NCBI GenBank assembly: GCA_009773645.1
Contig: WSYB01000018.1
Location: forward strand, 1-64,000
DNA from: Geobacteraceae bacterium
GTDB taxonomy: Bacteria > Desulfobacterota > Desulfuromonadia > Geobacterales > Geobacteraceae
Reading direction: 5' to 3'
Length of the DNA stretch: 64,000 bases
Part shown: positions 44,093 through 52,180 of the stretch, piece by piece
Layout of the letters: each line of letters starts with the position of its first letter
Numbering within the stretch: the stretch's first letter is position 1
Position numbers and translations under genes: made by a program
Notes under the pieces: model-generated
What the model saw: only the letters and a program-made list of their open reading frames with translations
What the model was told of the DNA's origin: nothing
Databases searched by the model: none

Positions 44093-45514
44093 ATGAGTTT
44101 ATTAAAAGGAAAGGCGTCGAAAACCCGGGAGAAGAGACTCAACACCCTGAGTGCCTACATGGGAGATATCCATCCCCTGGTGGAAGGGTTCCGAAAAGAG
44201 ACCGTCAGCCAGAGAATCAGGACGTTTTCCCAGAGCACCTTTGATGAGGTGATCTATGTCCTGCGCCTCCTGAATCGCATCGCTGATGCGGTCACGATAA
44301 TCCACAGCCCCCGGGGGTGTGCTGCCGCCCAGCTTTATCTCCATGCCACGGAAAGGGAAGGGGAAGATGGTCGCTGGGCCGTCACCAACCTGAACGAGCG
44401 GGACACGATCATGGGATCCGACGCCAAACTGCGGGAAACCGTGGTATCCCTCTATCGCCGCTACCGGCCGCGCTTGATATTCATCGTGGCCACGCCCGCG
44501 GTGGCGATCAACAACGACGATATCCAGTCGGTGGTGGAGGAGTTGCGTGAAGAGCTGGACGTCAGGATCGTTCCCGTCTACTCCGACGGCTTCAAGTCGA
44601 AGAACGCCGTCACCGGCTACGATGTGGCCCTGCATGCCCTCGTCAAGTACCTGATAGTGAAGGAACAAAAGGTCAGGGGGAACTATGTCAACCTGCTTTC
44701 GGTGACGGAAAACGCCTCAGACCTGGAGACGGTCGAGGGACTGCTCAAGGAGCTGGGGCTGAGGGCGAACATCCTTCCCAATCGCGCCGCACCGGAGAAC
44801 TTTGTCAAGGCGGCCCAGGCGAAACAGTCGATCAGTATCAACCCCGATTACAGCGATTACCTCGGCAAGGCCCTGGAGAGCGATTATGGGGTCCCTTTCG
44901 TCCAGCCTCCCCTGCCCATCGGGATCAACGGTACTTACCGCTGGCTTTCCGCCATCGGCGAGGCGACCGGCCTTAAGGATGCCGTCGATGACCTGCATGC
45001 AAGGGAGAGCGGTGCGGTGCTTCGTTTGCGGGAAAAGGCCGCTTTGCAGGGGGTGCGGGTGTATGTCAACCTCCCTGCCGCTACCGCCCTGGGAGTTGCA
45101 GCCATGGTGGAGGAATTGGGTGGCGAGGTGGCGGGGGTGACGATCGAGCATGTCGACTCTCTCCACGAAGGGGAGTTGGCCGCGCTCCTGGCGAGGAAAC
45201 CGGGGCTGCAGATCCATGTCGCCCAGGGGCAGCCTTTTGAAGAGGCCAACATTCTGCAGCGGACCCGGCCGGACCTCTATGTGGGAGGGCTGGGTCAGCA
45301 GGTTGTGGCCGCCAAACTGGGGATTCCGGCCGTTTCGATCAACAATACGGGCATACTCGGGTATCGAGGGGTAGCTCGCTTCGTGCATCTTGCCGTCAAG
45401 GCCCTCAAAAATCGGGCGTTCATCCTCAATCTGGCGAAAAATTCCGGGCTTCCCTACGCTGATGGCTGGCGCCAGAAAAGTCCATACTGGTACATAAAGC
45501 AGGAGGTTAAATAA
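44093..45514 (+). CDS. NifD-like catalytic subunit with a single cysteine
   Basis: A 473-residue component-1-type alpha subunit (NifD/NifE-like). HSPRGCAAAQ (Cys76) corresponds to the NifD Cys88 region. At the region of NifD Cys62 there is Ser, and where NifD has ECPxGLIGDD this protein has VATPAVAINNDD, so that ligand is gone. No cysteine is found near the FeMo-co Cys275 region and the later His442 region reads SINNTGI. In the entire protein Cys76 is the only cysteine. It therefore cannot bind FeMo-co in the normal way and would contribute one ligand to an interface cluster. Assignment by motif alignment by eye. Confidence 0.85.
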   Translation: MSLLKGKASKTREKRLNTLSAYMGDIHPLVEGFRKETVSQRIRTFSQSTFDEVIYVLRLLNRIADAVTIIHSPRGCAAAQLYLHATEREGEDGRWAVTNLNERDTIMGSDAKLRETVVSLYRRYRPRLIFIVATPAVAINNDDIQSVVEELREELDVRIVPVYSDGFKSKNAVTGYDVALHALVKYLIVKEQKVRGNYVNLLSVTENASDLETVEGLLKELGLRANILPNRAAPENFVKAAQAKQSISINPDYSDYLGKALESDYGVPFVQPPLPIGINGTYRWLSAIGEATGLKDAVDDLHARESGAVLRLREKAALQGVRVYVNLPAATALGVAAMVEELGGEVAGVTIEHVDSLHEGELAALLARKPGLQIHVAQGQPFEEANILQRTRPDLYVGGLGQQVVAAKLGIPAVSINNTGILGYRGVARFVHLAVKALKNRAFILNLAKNSGLPYADGWRQKSPYWYIKQEVK

Positions 45515-45515
45515 G

Positions 45516-46868
45516 ATGGCCGGACATGTGGAAAGTTCCCGCAATAATTGCGCCCTGATCGGGGCGATCCAGACGGTACAGGCTATCGAAGGGGCCGTGC
45601 CGATCATTCATTCCACGGCTGGATGTGGGATGCAACAGTACCTCGGCGGCAGCTTGGTGAGCGGATGTTCCGGCTCGGGGTACTCCGGCGGACTGGCAAC
45701 CCCTTCGACCAACATTATCGAGAAGCATGTGGTGTTCGGTGGTTCGTCACGGCTGCGCGAGCAGATCAAGAATACCCTCAAGCTTGTCAAGAGCGACCTG
45801 TACGTGGTTCTGAGCGGGTGTGCCACGGAACTGGTGGGTGATGACGTTCCTGCCATGGCCAAGGAAGCCCGGGAACAGGGGCATCCGGTAGTCTACGCCA
45901 ATACCCCGGGGTTCCGGGGAGGAACGCACCACGGTTATGAACTGGCGGTTAAGGCCCTCATCGAGCAACTGCCGGCACTGCCGGGAGCGAAACGGGAGAA
46001 GGTCCCAGGTCTGGTTACGGTCCTCGGAATAATTCCCAATCAGGATGTCTTCTGGGAGGGGAACCTCCTGGAACTGAAGCGAATCCTGGAGAGCGTAGGT
46101 GCTCAGGCCAACACCCTGTTCGGTCTCGGCCAGGGTGTCGAGGCTTGGCGGCAGCTCCCTGAGGCGGAGCTTACCCTGGTCTTCTCCCCATGGGGGGTGG
46201 AGGGGGCGCGTCTTCTTGAAGAGCGGTACGGCACCCCCTGGGTCGACTTCACCACGCTGCCGGTTGGTGCGGAGGCGTCCGGCTTCCTGCTGGAGACGGT
46301 GACGGAAAGGCTGAATCTGGACCGTTCACGGACCGCCGCGGTGCTTCATGCAGAAGAGAGGAGCCTGGCCCACTTTCTGGAAAGGGTAGCCGATGCTTAT
46401 TTTGCCTACGGTTTCCAGAGGGAGTTTGCATTGGTCGGCGAGTCCGGACAGGTGCCGGGGCTGACCGGCTTTCTGGTCAATGCCCTCGGTCTGATACCCG
46501 GCACCGTTATCATCACCGACAATCCGCCGGAGCCCCGACGTGCCGGGATAACCGCCCGTATCAGGGAACTGGCGCCGACAATCGACTTTGAGGTGGTATT
46601 CACCGAAGATTCGGGGAGGATCAGAGATGTTATCCGGCAGAGCGGTGCGGAACTCGTCCTGGGGAGTTTCCTCGAAAGCGAGGCGGCCCGGGATTTGGGG
46701 GCGCCGCTCGTGCAGGTCTCTTTCCCCGTAATCGACCGGGTTGTCCTGAGCAGAAGCCACATCGGGTACCGTGGGGCGCTTACCCTGCTGGAAGACCTGG
46801 GCAGTGCAATAGTGTCAGGGCAGATAAAACGGGGTACTGCCGGCGGCAGTTTCAAAACGGCTGCCTGA
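45516..46868 (+). CDS. NifK-like subunit with three P-cluster-type cysteines
   Basis: A 450-residue beta subunit. C12 (RNNCALIGA), C37 (HSTAGCGMQQ) and C102 (LSGCATELVGDD) lie at the positions of NifK Cys70, Cys95 and Cys153; an extra C51 follows in SGCSGSGYSGG. The C-terminal FPVIDRVVLSRSHIGYRGALTL is a typical NifK-like end. Together with Cys76 of the D-like subunit, four cysteines could hold a [4Fe-4S] cluster, as in dark-operative protochlorophyllide reductases, instead of an eight-iron P-cluster. ATG 45516 follows the D stop after one base. Confidence 0.88.
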   Translation: MAGHVESSRNNCALIGAIQTVQAIEGAVPIIHSTAGCGMQQYLGGSLVSGCSGSGYSGGLATPSTNIIEKHVVFGGSSRLREQIKNTLKLVKSDLYVVLSGCATELVGDDVPAMAKEAREQGHPVVYANTPGFRGGTHHGYELAVKALIEQLPALPGAKREKVPGLVTVLGIIPNQDVFWEGNLLELKRILESVGAQANTLFGLGQGVEAWRQLPEAELTLVFSPWGVEGARLLEERYGTPWVDFTTLPVGAEASGFLLETVTERLNLDRSRTAAVLHAEERSLAHFLERVADAYFAYGFQREFALVGESGQVPGLTGFLVNALGLIPGTVIITDNPPEPRRAGITARIRELAPTIDFEVVFTEDSGRIRDVIRQSGAELVLGSFLESEAARDLGAPLVQVSFPVIDRVVLSRSHIGYRGALTLLEDLGSAIVSGQIKRGTAGGSFKTAA

Positions 46869-47138
46869 GAGGGAAATGTTGTGAAAAAGGGAACTGTATC
46901 CGACGAGGGCCGTTATCTACTTCGCTTCCAGAGGGATATCGGAAAAAAATAAAATTGGTTATCAACTCCAAACGGAAAGCACTCCATAGTTTCAGTCCGG
47001 TAACGGTTTGCATCATGTGCCGAAGCGCATGATCGAGGGTGTCATCTTGTCCGTCTTTTAAGGTCAGGCCGGGAATGGCCTGAAAGTACCCCCAATCGCA
47101 CCACGTCGTGGAAAAACATCTCATGTGAGGAGGAAAAA
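46869..47138. other. Gap after the NifK-like gene
   Basis: 270 bases without a gene I can support. It has no clear U-tract hairpin. A minus-strand open frame crosses it but no family or ribosome site supports it. An AGGAGG site at the right end belongs to the gene at 47139. Confidence 0.5.
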
Positions 47139-47597
47139 ATGGCTTGTGAACAATGGAAAGGTGAGGTGCTGGATTACATCGGGAGATCGAAGTTTGCAGT
47201 TCTGACGTACGTTCGTGAGGATCTTGCACCGGTGTCGCGGGCGATGGGGAGTTTTGCGCCCGACGGGCTCGACCTCTATTTCTCCACGCGGAAGGACGCG
47301 CCGAAGGTGCAGGAAATTGACCGGCACAGGAACGTCTCCTTCTTTTTCGAGCATGACAACCAGGCACTCGAAACGTGGAAAAACGTGCTCTTGATCGGGG
47401 AGGCGGAACAACTGGAACAGGGTGACAAACTCGACCGGGCGGTTTTGCTCCTGGGCAACAGGAACCCCCGCTTCAAGGAGCGTGTCGCCAATGGGGAGCT
47501 GCAGAATACGGCGATCTTCAGAATCAGGACGAAAGAAATCGAGTACCTGGACCGGAGCAAGGGAAACGGCTCTGTTAAGAAAGAGTATGTATCCTGA
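47139..47597 (+). CDS. FMN-binding split-barrel protein (PPOX family) 2
   Basis: A 152-residue protein of the pyridoxamine-phosphate-oxidase-like family: YIGRSKFAVLTYV, PVSRAMGSFAPDGLDLYFST and KVQEIDRHRNVSFFFEHD are recognisable. It lies 270 bases after the NifK-like gene and just upstream of acylphosphatase, so its link to the reductase operon is uncertain. AGGAGG before ATG. Confidence 0.82.
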   Translation: MACEQWKGEVLDYIGRSKFAVLTYVREDLAPVSRAMGSFAPDGLDLYFSTRKDAPKVQEIDRHRNVSFFFEHDNQALETWKNVLLIGEAEQLEQGDKLDRAVLLLGNRNPRFKERVANGELQNTAIFRIRTKEIEYLDRSKGNGSVKKEYVS

Positions 47598-47618
47598 ACA
47601 AAGGGACAAGGTGGAAGC

Positions 47619-47894
47619 ATGAAAATTCGGTCGGTAGTTACGGTCAAGGGGATTGTGCAGGGTGTCTCGTTCCGCAGGCACACATTGGAAAAAGCTGAGA
47701 AGCTCAAAGTGTGCGGTTGGGTTAAGAATCTTCCCAACGGGCAGGTGCTAGGTTGCTTTGAAGGGGAAAAAGAGGATGTTGACGCTCTCGTAGCCTGGTG
47801 CGGCATCGGACCGAGCACTGCCCAGGTAGACGAGGTTATAAGCCGGAGAGAAGAATACCGGGGGGAATTCCGGGATTTTCACATCAGTTTTTGA
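47619..47894 (+). CDS. acyP: Acylphosphatase
   Basis: A 91-residue acylphosphatase-like protein. GIVQGVSFRRHT carries the catalytic Arg and the GWVKNLPNG segment the catalytic Asn. It hydrolyses acyl phosphates such as acetyl or carbamoyl phosphate. It follows the flavin gene by 21 bases. The usual VQGVFFR reads VQGVSFR here, a mild variant. Confidence 0.9.
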   Translation: MKIRSVVTVKGIVQGVSFRRHTLEKAEKLKVCGWVKNLPNGQVLGCFEGEKEDVDALVAWCGIGPSTAQVDEVISRREEYRGEFRDFHISF

Positions 47895-48183
47895 TTAAAA
47901 AAGTCCCTTTCCCCCTGCGCCGCTCTCTATTCTGTCGATGTCATCGAAATGAATTTACCTTAAGTTGACCGAAGCCACACATTTAGCCGCGACAACGTCA
48001 ATAGTGTCGCGGTATTCAAGCCTGTCGCGCGCCCTGCAGGCAGATCGCCTCCCCGCTAAGATCGGGGAGCATCAGGTCAGGCACCACCAAGACGGGCCAT
48101 CACGTTCCATTCTTCGGCACCCACCGTGCGAGCCATGCAGCCGACCCCTGTCATTCTTTCAGGCAAAGGGGCTTTTTTTCCCT
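47895..48183 (+). other. Structured intergenic region ending in a terminator
   Basis: Contains a perfect hairpin with arms CCGCGACA and TGTCGCGG near 47985-48010, a CCCCG/CGGGG-type hairpin at about 48052-48068, then an intrinsic terminator at 48138-48179 (GCCGACCCCTG ... CAGGCAAAGGGGC, U7). It is long for an ordinary 3' end and could be a small RNA or processed leader. The next promoter begins right after it. Confidence 0.5.
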
Positions 48184-48231
48184 TTGACAAAGCAGAATTT
48201 TCTTGGGAGAATAGTTGAACGATTGCTCAAC
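48184..48231 (+). promoter_or_regulatory. Promoter and ArsR/SmtB-type operator
   Basis: -35 TTGACA (48184-48189), 17-base spacer, -10 GAGAAT (48207-48212). The inverted repeat GTTGA-N8-TCAAC (48214-48231), including TGAACG...TTGCTCA, resembles SmtB/CadC operators and covers the expected transcription start. It fits repression by the adjacent ArsR protein. Confidence 0.65.
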
Positions 48232-48253
48232 CGTTTGTCTGAAGGAGAGCCAC

Positions 48254-48634
48254 ATGGCGCGGGAAGGGATATGCGAAATCGAATGCATCGACGAGACCAA
48301 GGTCGCCACGGTCAGGGGGAAGCTCCTCGCCGAAGACGCCACGGCGCGGCTCGCGGGGGTGTTCAAGGTGTTGGGGGACGGGACGAGGGTAAGGATCATC
48401 CATGCCCTCTCCCTCGCGGAGCTCTGCGTCTGCGACATCGCCAGCCTTCTCGGCACGACCAAATCGGCCGTTTCCCACCAGTTGCGGATGCTCAGGAACA
48501 TGAGGGTGGTGCGCTACCGGAAGGCGGGGAAGATCGTCTACTACTCTCTGGACGACACGCACATCGGCAACCTGTTCGGCGAGGGGCTGAAACATATTTC
48601 GATGAAGGAGGGTAACAATGGTACGAGAGATTAG
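48254..48634 (+). CDS. ArsR/SmtB-family metal-responsive repressor
   Basis: About 126 residues from ATG 48254 (AAGGAGAG site). A winged-helix DNA-binding domain with ELCVCD (C58, C60) on the recognition helix, the metal site of alpha-3 type CadC/ArsR regulators, plus N-terminal C7 and C11, as in CadC sensing Cd, Pb or Zn. It probably represses its own metal-transport operon. The next gene overlaps its end by 17 bases. Confidence 0.88.
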   Translation: MAREGICEIECIDETKVATVRGKLLAEDATARLAGVFKVLGDGTRVRIIHALSLAELCVCDIASLLGTTKSAVSHQLRMLRNMRVVRYRKAGKIVYYSLDDTHIGNLFGEGLKHISMKEGNNGTRD

Positions 48635-49013
48635 CGGTGCATTCACCGGCGGCGCGCTCGGCGCCCTGGTGGACAGCTTCAACATCTGGATTCTCGGCAA
48701 AGCCGGGGTGACGGCCATGCTGGGAATCGGCCTGAAACCCGAATTCACCCCGGCCTGGCTTTATCCCCGGCTTGTCTGGGGGGGAATATGGATGCTGCTC
48801 CTTATGCTCCCGGTCCTGAAAAAAAGGGAGATCCTGCGGGGATGCGCTTTCAGCCTCATTCCATCGGCCATGATGCTGTTCATGGTCTTTCCGGAAATGG
48901 GGAAGGGGATGCTCGGGCTCGGGTTCGGGGTATTGACCCCTCTGCTGGTGATTCTCCTCAATTTCATCTACGGGATCGTCGCATCGCTCTGGTACAGGGA
49001 GGCGGCAAGGTAA
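48618..49013 (+). CDS. Small integral membrane protein in the metal operon
   Basis: A 131-residue protein with four hydrophobic segments and no clear soluble domain. It starts MVREISGAFTGGALGALVDSF after AAGGAGGG, within the end of the arsR gene. Family not recognised. Its position between ArsR and a cation-efflux-like protein points to metal handling. Confidence 0.7.
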   Translation: MVREISGAFTGGALGALVDSFNIWILGKAGVTAMLGIGLKPEFTPAWLYPRLVWGGIWMLLLMLPVLKKREILRGCAFSLIPSAMMLFMVFPEMGKGMLGLGFGVLTPLLVILLNFIYGIVASLWYREAAR

Positions 49014-49014
49014 C

Positions 49015-49662
49015 ATGAACGGTCAACCCGGGGAAAAACTGTACGCCGCGGCAAATCTCCTGGCCGTGCTGACGATACTCTACAACATCGCCGAGGGGGT
49101 GGTCTCGGTCTGGTTCGGAGCCGCCGACGAGACCCTCTCCCTGTTCGGTTTCGGGGTCGATTCGTTCGTCGAAGTGATCTCGGGGGTCGGGATCTGGCAC
49201 ATGGTCCGTCGCATACGGCGAAACGGCGGGGTGACCACGGACAAGTTCGAGCAGCAGGCGCTCCGGATCACCGGCCGGGCCTTCTATATCCTCTCGGCAG
49301 GGCTCGCCCTCTCGGCGGGGCTGTTGCTCTATCAAGGCCACAGGCCGGAATCTACCTTCTGGGGGATCATCGTTTCGCTTGTTTCCATCTCCTTCATGTG
49401 GCTTCTCATTCATTACAAGACAAAGGTCGGCAAAGCCCTCGACTCGCAGGCGATCCTCGCTGACGCCGCCTGCTCCAGGATGTGCCTCAGCCTCTCTCTC
49501 GTCCTCCTTGGCGCGAGCGCGGGCTATGAGCTGTCCGGCTTCGGCGGCTTCGACGCAGTCGGAGCGCTCCTCATTGCCTGGTTTGCCTTCCGGGAAGGGA
49601 GAGCGGCCTTCCAGAAGGCCAAGGGACTCATCTTCTGCTGCGGCGGGAACTGCGGCGGATGA
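49015..49662 (+). CDS. Cation-diffusion-like transporter protein
   Basis: A 215-residue membrane protein with about six hydrophobic segments. The motif GFGVDSFVEVISG in the second segment resembles cation-diffusion facilitator metal sites (DSxxE). It ends in a cysteine-rich tail (CCGGNC) that could bind soft metals. It lies one base after the preceding gene. Metal identity is not determinable, but with the CadC-like regulator Cd, Zn or Pb are candidates. Confidence 0.72.
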   Translation: MNGQPGEKLYAAANLLAVLTILYNIAEGVVSVWFGAADETLSLFGFGVDSFVEVISGVGIWHMVRRIRRNGGVTTDKFEQQALRITGRAFYILSAGLALSAGLLLYQGHRPESTFWGIIVSLVSISFMWLLIHYKTKVGKALDSQAILADAACSRMCLSLSLVLLGASAGYELSGFGGFDAVGALLIAWFAFREGRAAFQKAKGLIFCCGGNCGG

Positions 49663-49678
49663 TACGAATATAGTCCCG

Positions 49679-49715
49679 AAAAAAAAGGCCGGGGGATCGT
49701 TTCGCTCCACCGGCC
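49679..49715 (-). terminator. Intrinsic terminator for the lipoprotein gene
   Basis: On the minus strand GGCCGG ... CCGGCC forms a stem of six pairs around a loop, followed by a T-tract. It lies 52 bases past the stop of the minus-strand gene that ends at 49767, and could also affect the converging plus-strand gene. Confidence 0.7.
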
Positions 49716-49766
49716 ATTCTCTCCGGGGAACCCGCTGTTTCCGGATGGTTTCGCACTGCGGCAGTA

Positions 49767-50198
49767 TCATGTCCCCAACTGAGCCTTCCAAACGGACTTG
49801 CCCGCGCTGTCTTTCTCTTCAAATATCCTGAATGAGGTTGTCGTTTCCTTGGGCGGAGCAGTCCGTCCGTCCTTCATCTTATACTTGAGGGTGAACTTGA
49901 CCTTGACGGGCCATGCTCCGCCTTTATCCAGCTTGCCTTTTTCCACGACTTTGACGGGTGGTACGACCGTAAGGCTTCCATCCTCCCTTTTCATGATTCC
50001 GGAATCGTCGATGGCCTTGATGATATCCTCGTCGGAAGGCTGCAATTGGGTCTTGCTGACACCCTTGCCGGAATATTGTGATTGGGCCTTGCTGACATCC
50101 TTGCCGGAAGTTTGTGACTGTTTGGAGCACCCCGACCAAATTAATGCGGACAACATCAGCGTCAATACGACAAAAACACCATTTACCCTGTTTCTCAT
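49767..50198 (-). CDS. Putative lipoprotein with duplicated N-terminal spacer
   Basis: A 143-residue protein. A lipobox SALIWSGC near residue 24 indicates a lipoprotein; a repeat (SGKDVSKAQSQ / SGKGVSKTQLQ, about 31-52) follows, then a folded domain rich in beta strands. Family not recognised. The start is followed upstream by the 20-base inverted repeat. Confidence 0.72.
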   Translation of the reverse strand: MRNRVNGVFVVLTLMLSALIWSGCSKQSQTSGKDVSKAQSQYSGKGVSKTQLQPSDEDIIKAIDDSGIMKREDGSLTVVPPVKVVEKGKLDKGGAWPVKVKFTLKYKMKDGRTAPPKETTTSFRIFEEKDSAGKSVWKAQLGT

Positions 50199-50228
50199 CC
50201 TGCTCTCCTTTACTATCTCAGGTATATA

Positions 50229-50289
50229 GGCTGAAGACTGAAGGCTGAAGGAATTTACCGCTTTGGCCGTCAGCCTTCAGTCTTCAGCC
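50229..50289. repeat. Perfect 20-base-pair inverted repeat
   Basis: Left arm GGCTGAAGACTGAAGGCTGA (50229-50248) and right arm its exact reverse complement (50270-50289), separated by 21 bases. The right arm overlaps the last codons of the ABC ATPase gene. Tandem CTGAAG words suggest slippage-prone or mobile repeat DNA. Confidence 0.9.
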
Positions 50290-50990
50290 TTCAAACCTGT
50301 CCTTTCGCTGATTCCTCCGTCTCGCATTTCGAATTGTCGGTCCGCCTGGCCGGCCAGTTCGAGATTGTGCGAGACCATGAGGACGGTCAATCCCGCGTCC
50401 CTGCTCAGGTCCTGCAAAATCCGGACGATCTCGGCCGACCGTTTCGTATCGAGATTTCCCGTGGGCTCGTCAGCCAGAAGTATTTCCGGCGAGTTTACCA
50501 GAGACCTCGCTATGGCAACTCTCTGCATCTCGCCGCCCGAGATCTTGCCCGGCAGATGGTCCCTTCGGTGTTCGATGCCCAGGAGCTTCAAGAGTTCCAT
50601 CACATCCTTCCCCGCGCCCGGTTTACGATAAAAGGTGAACGGCAAGAGCACGTTCTCCATGACGGTCAGGGTGGGTATGAGGTAGAAATTCTGGAAAATA
50701 TAGCCGAAGATATCCCTTCTGATCTCGGTCAGCGTGCGCTCCGAAAGTGGCCGCCCGTTGCCGCTGAAAATCGGCCTCCCCCCGAGGAGCAGTTCTCCGG
50801 ATGTGGGATTGTCGAGACAACCGAGCAGGTGAACGAGCGTGGTCTTGCCGGACCCGGAAGGACCGGTGAAAGAGACGAATTCCCCCTTGTTGATCCTGAG
50901 CGAAACGTCGCGGACGGCGGCTATCTCCTCGCTTCCGCGGTGATAGAGTTTGGTTAGATTGATAGCTTCCAGGGAAACGCTGCTGCTCAT
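50277..50990 (-). CDS. ABC transporter ATPase (LolD/MacB type)
   Basis: A 237-residue ATPase with Walker [10 protein letters not shown], signature ISGGEMQRVAIARSL and Walker B ILLADEPTGNLD, the TGNLD form of LolD/MacB/FtsE ATPases. It partners the overlapping permease (start at 50990 overlaps the permease stop at 50987 by four bases). The C-terminal end lies inside an inverted repeat, so its last residues may be repeat-derived. Confidence 0.9.
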   Translation of the reverse strand: MSSSVSLEAINLTKLYHRGSEEIAAVRDVSLRINKGEFVSFTGPSGSGKTTLVHLLGCLDNPTSGELLLGGRPIFSGNGRPLSERTLTEIRRDIFGYIFQNFYLIPTLTVMENVLLPFTFYRKPGAGKDVMELLKLLGIEHRRDHLPGKISGGEMQRVAIARSLVNSPEILLADEPTGNLDTKRSAEIVRILQDLSRDAGLTVLMVSHNLELAGQADRQFEMRDGGISERTGLKAED

Positions 50991-52180
50991 TCGTTCACCC
51001 CGCTCCGTATTGCCTCCAAGGGCCTGATCCTGCCGGCTTGCCAGGCGGGATAGAGTCCGCTCAACAGTCCTATGACCGATATGGCACAGAGGGTGAACAG
51101 GACGAGGTTCAAATCGATGAGCACCAGCCCTCCCTTGGGAGAATAGGGGAGGACGTTGCGAATCACCACTTCCGTAACCCGGGAGAGGGCCAGCGACAGG
51201 GCCACGCCAAGAACGCCCCCCGTGGCGCAGAGGAGAAGGGTCTCGATCCAGACGAGCTGGAATATGTCCCCCGGCATGGCGCCGATGGTCTTCATGATGC
51301 CGATCTCCTGGAACCGTTCGTGGACCGACATCAGGATCGTGTTGATGACGCCGACCATCGCAATGATGATCGCGATGATTGCGATGGAGAGGACCAGCAC
51401 TTTCGCGGTGGAAACCAGCGACAGGATGGTCTGCTTTACCTGCGCCAGGCTCACCACCTGGACGTCGGGGAGCTCGTAAAATTTGGTCTCGACACGGCTG
51501 CTGTCCGCGTCTTTTCTTACCTTGATCCCGATGGTCGTCAATTTGTCGTTCTTCCCGAATATCTTCTGCAGGGTCCTGAGCGGCACGAATATCGTCCCAT
51601 CGTCCTGAGTGCCTGTCCGGGAGAGGATGCCGACGACCTTTAATTCCACGTTCTTCTCGGGGATGAGGATCATGTCCCCCACCTCACGCTGTTCAAGTTC
51701 GGCCGCTTCATAACCCATCACCGCCTCGTATGCATCGCCCTGCTTGAACCATCCTCCTTGCCTGAACTTGAGAAAGGTCTTCATCGCGCCGTAACTTATC
51801 GGCTCCACGCCCAGATATGCCGCGATGCCGCCGTTTTCGCCCTTGTTCGGATCAAACACCGCCTGCATCAGCATGGGCGTGATCTGTTCAACGTCGGGCT
51901 CTTTCCTGACGGCGTCGCCGATGGACTCCGGCAGGTACTTGAGCCCTGTTCCCCCCTTCAGCATCATGGTTGCCGCCTCATAGGGGCACCCCTTGGCCAT
52001 GATCATCATCTGAAACCCCATGTTGTCGATGTCCCTGTTCAGCGCGGTTTCGAAGCCGTGATTGAACCCGAGGAGGCTCACCAGCACCCAGGCTGACAGG
52101 GCGATGCCGATAAGGGTCAAAAGGCTTCGGATCTTTTTCCGCAGCAGGTTCTTATAGGCAACCTGGAATTTAGTTATCAT
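50987..52180 (-). CDS. ABC transporter permease (MacB/FtsX type)
   Basis: A 397-residue permease: one N-terminal membrane segment, a large periplasmic domain (about 45-265), then three C-terminal segments with the FtsX/MacB pattern. It would transport from the membrane or periplasm, powered by the ATPase. The 5' end overlaps the gene at 52177 by four bases, so all three genes are one operon. Confidence 0.9.
   Translation of the reverse strand: MITKFQVAYKNLLRKKIRSLLTLIGIALSAWVLVSLLGFNHGFETALNRDIDNMGFQMMIMAKGCPYEAATMMLKGGTGLKYLPESIGDAVRKEPDVEQITPMLMQAVFDPNKGENGGIAAYLGVEPISYGAMKTFLKFRQGGWFKQGDAYEAVMGYEAAELEQREVGDMILIPEKNVELKVVGILSRTGTQDDGTIFVPLRTLQKIFGKNDKLTTIGIKVRKDADSSRVETKFYELPDVQVVSLAQVKQTILSLVSTAKVLVLSIAIIAIIIAMVGVINTILMSVHERFQEIGIMKTIGAMPGDIFQLVWIETLLLCATGGVLGVALSLALSRVTEVVIRNVLPYSPKGGLVLIDLNLVLFTLCAISVIGLLSGLYPAWQAGRIRPLEAIRSGVNE

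Noticed and set aside
43197-46868. The NifH-D-K-like operon as a nitrogenase for N2 fixation
   Set aside because: The D-like subunit lacks the FeMo-co ligand cysteine and histidine regions and two P-cluster cysteines; no nifB, nifE or nifN genes are nearby.
46852-47367. A minus-strand open frame of about 170 codons after the NifK-like gene
   Set aside because: It overlaps the 5' part of the flavin-binding gene on the opposite strand, has no ribosome site I can see, and has no recognisable motif.
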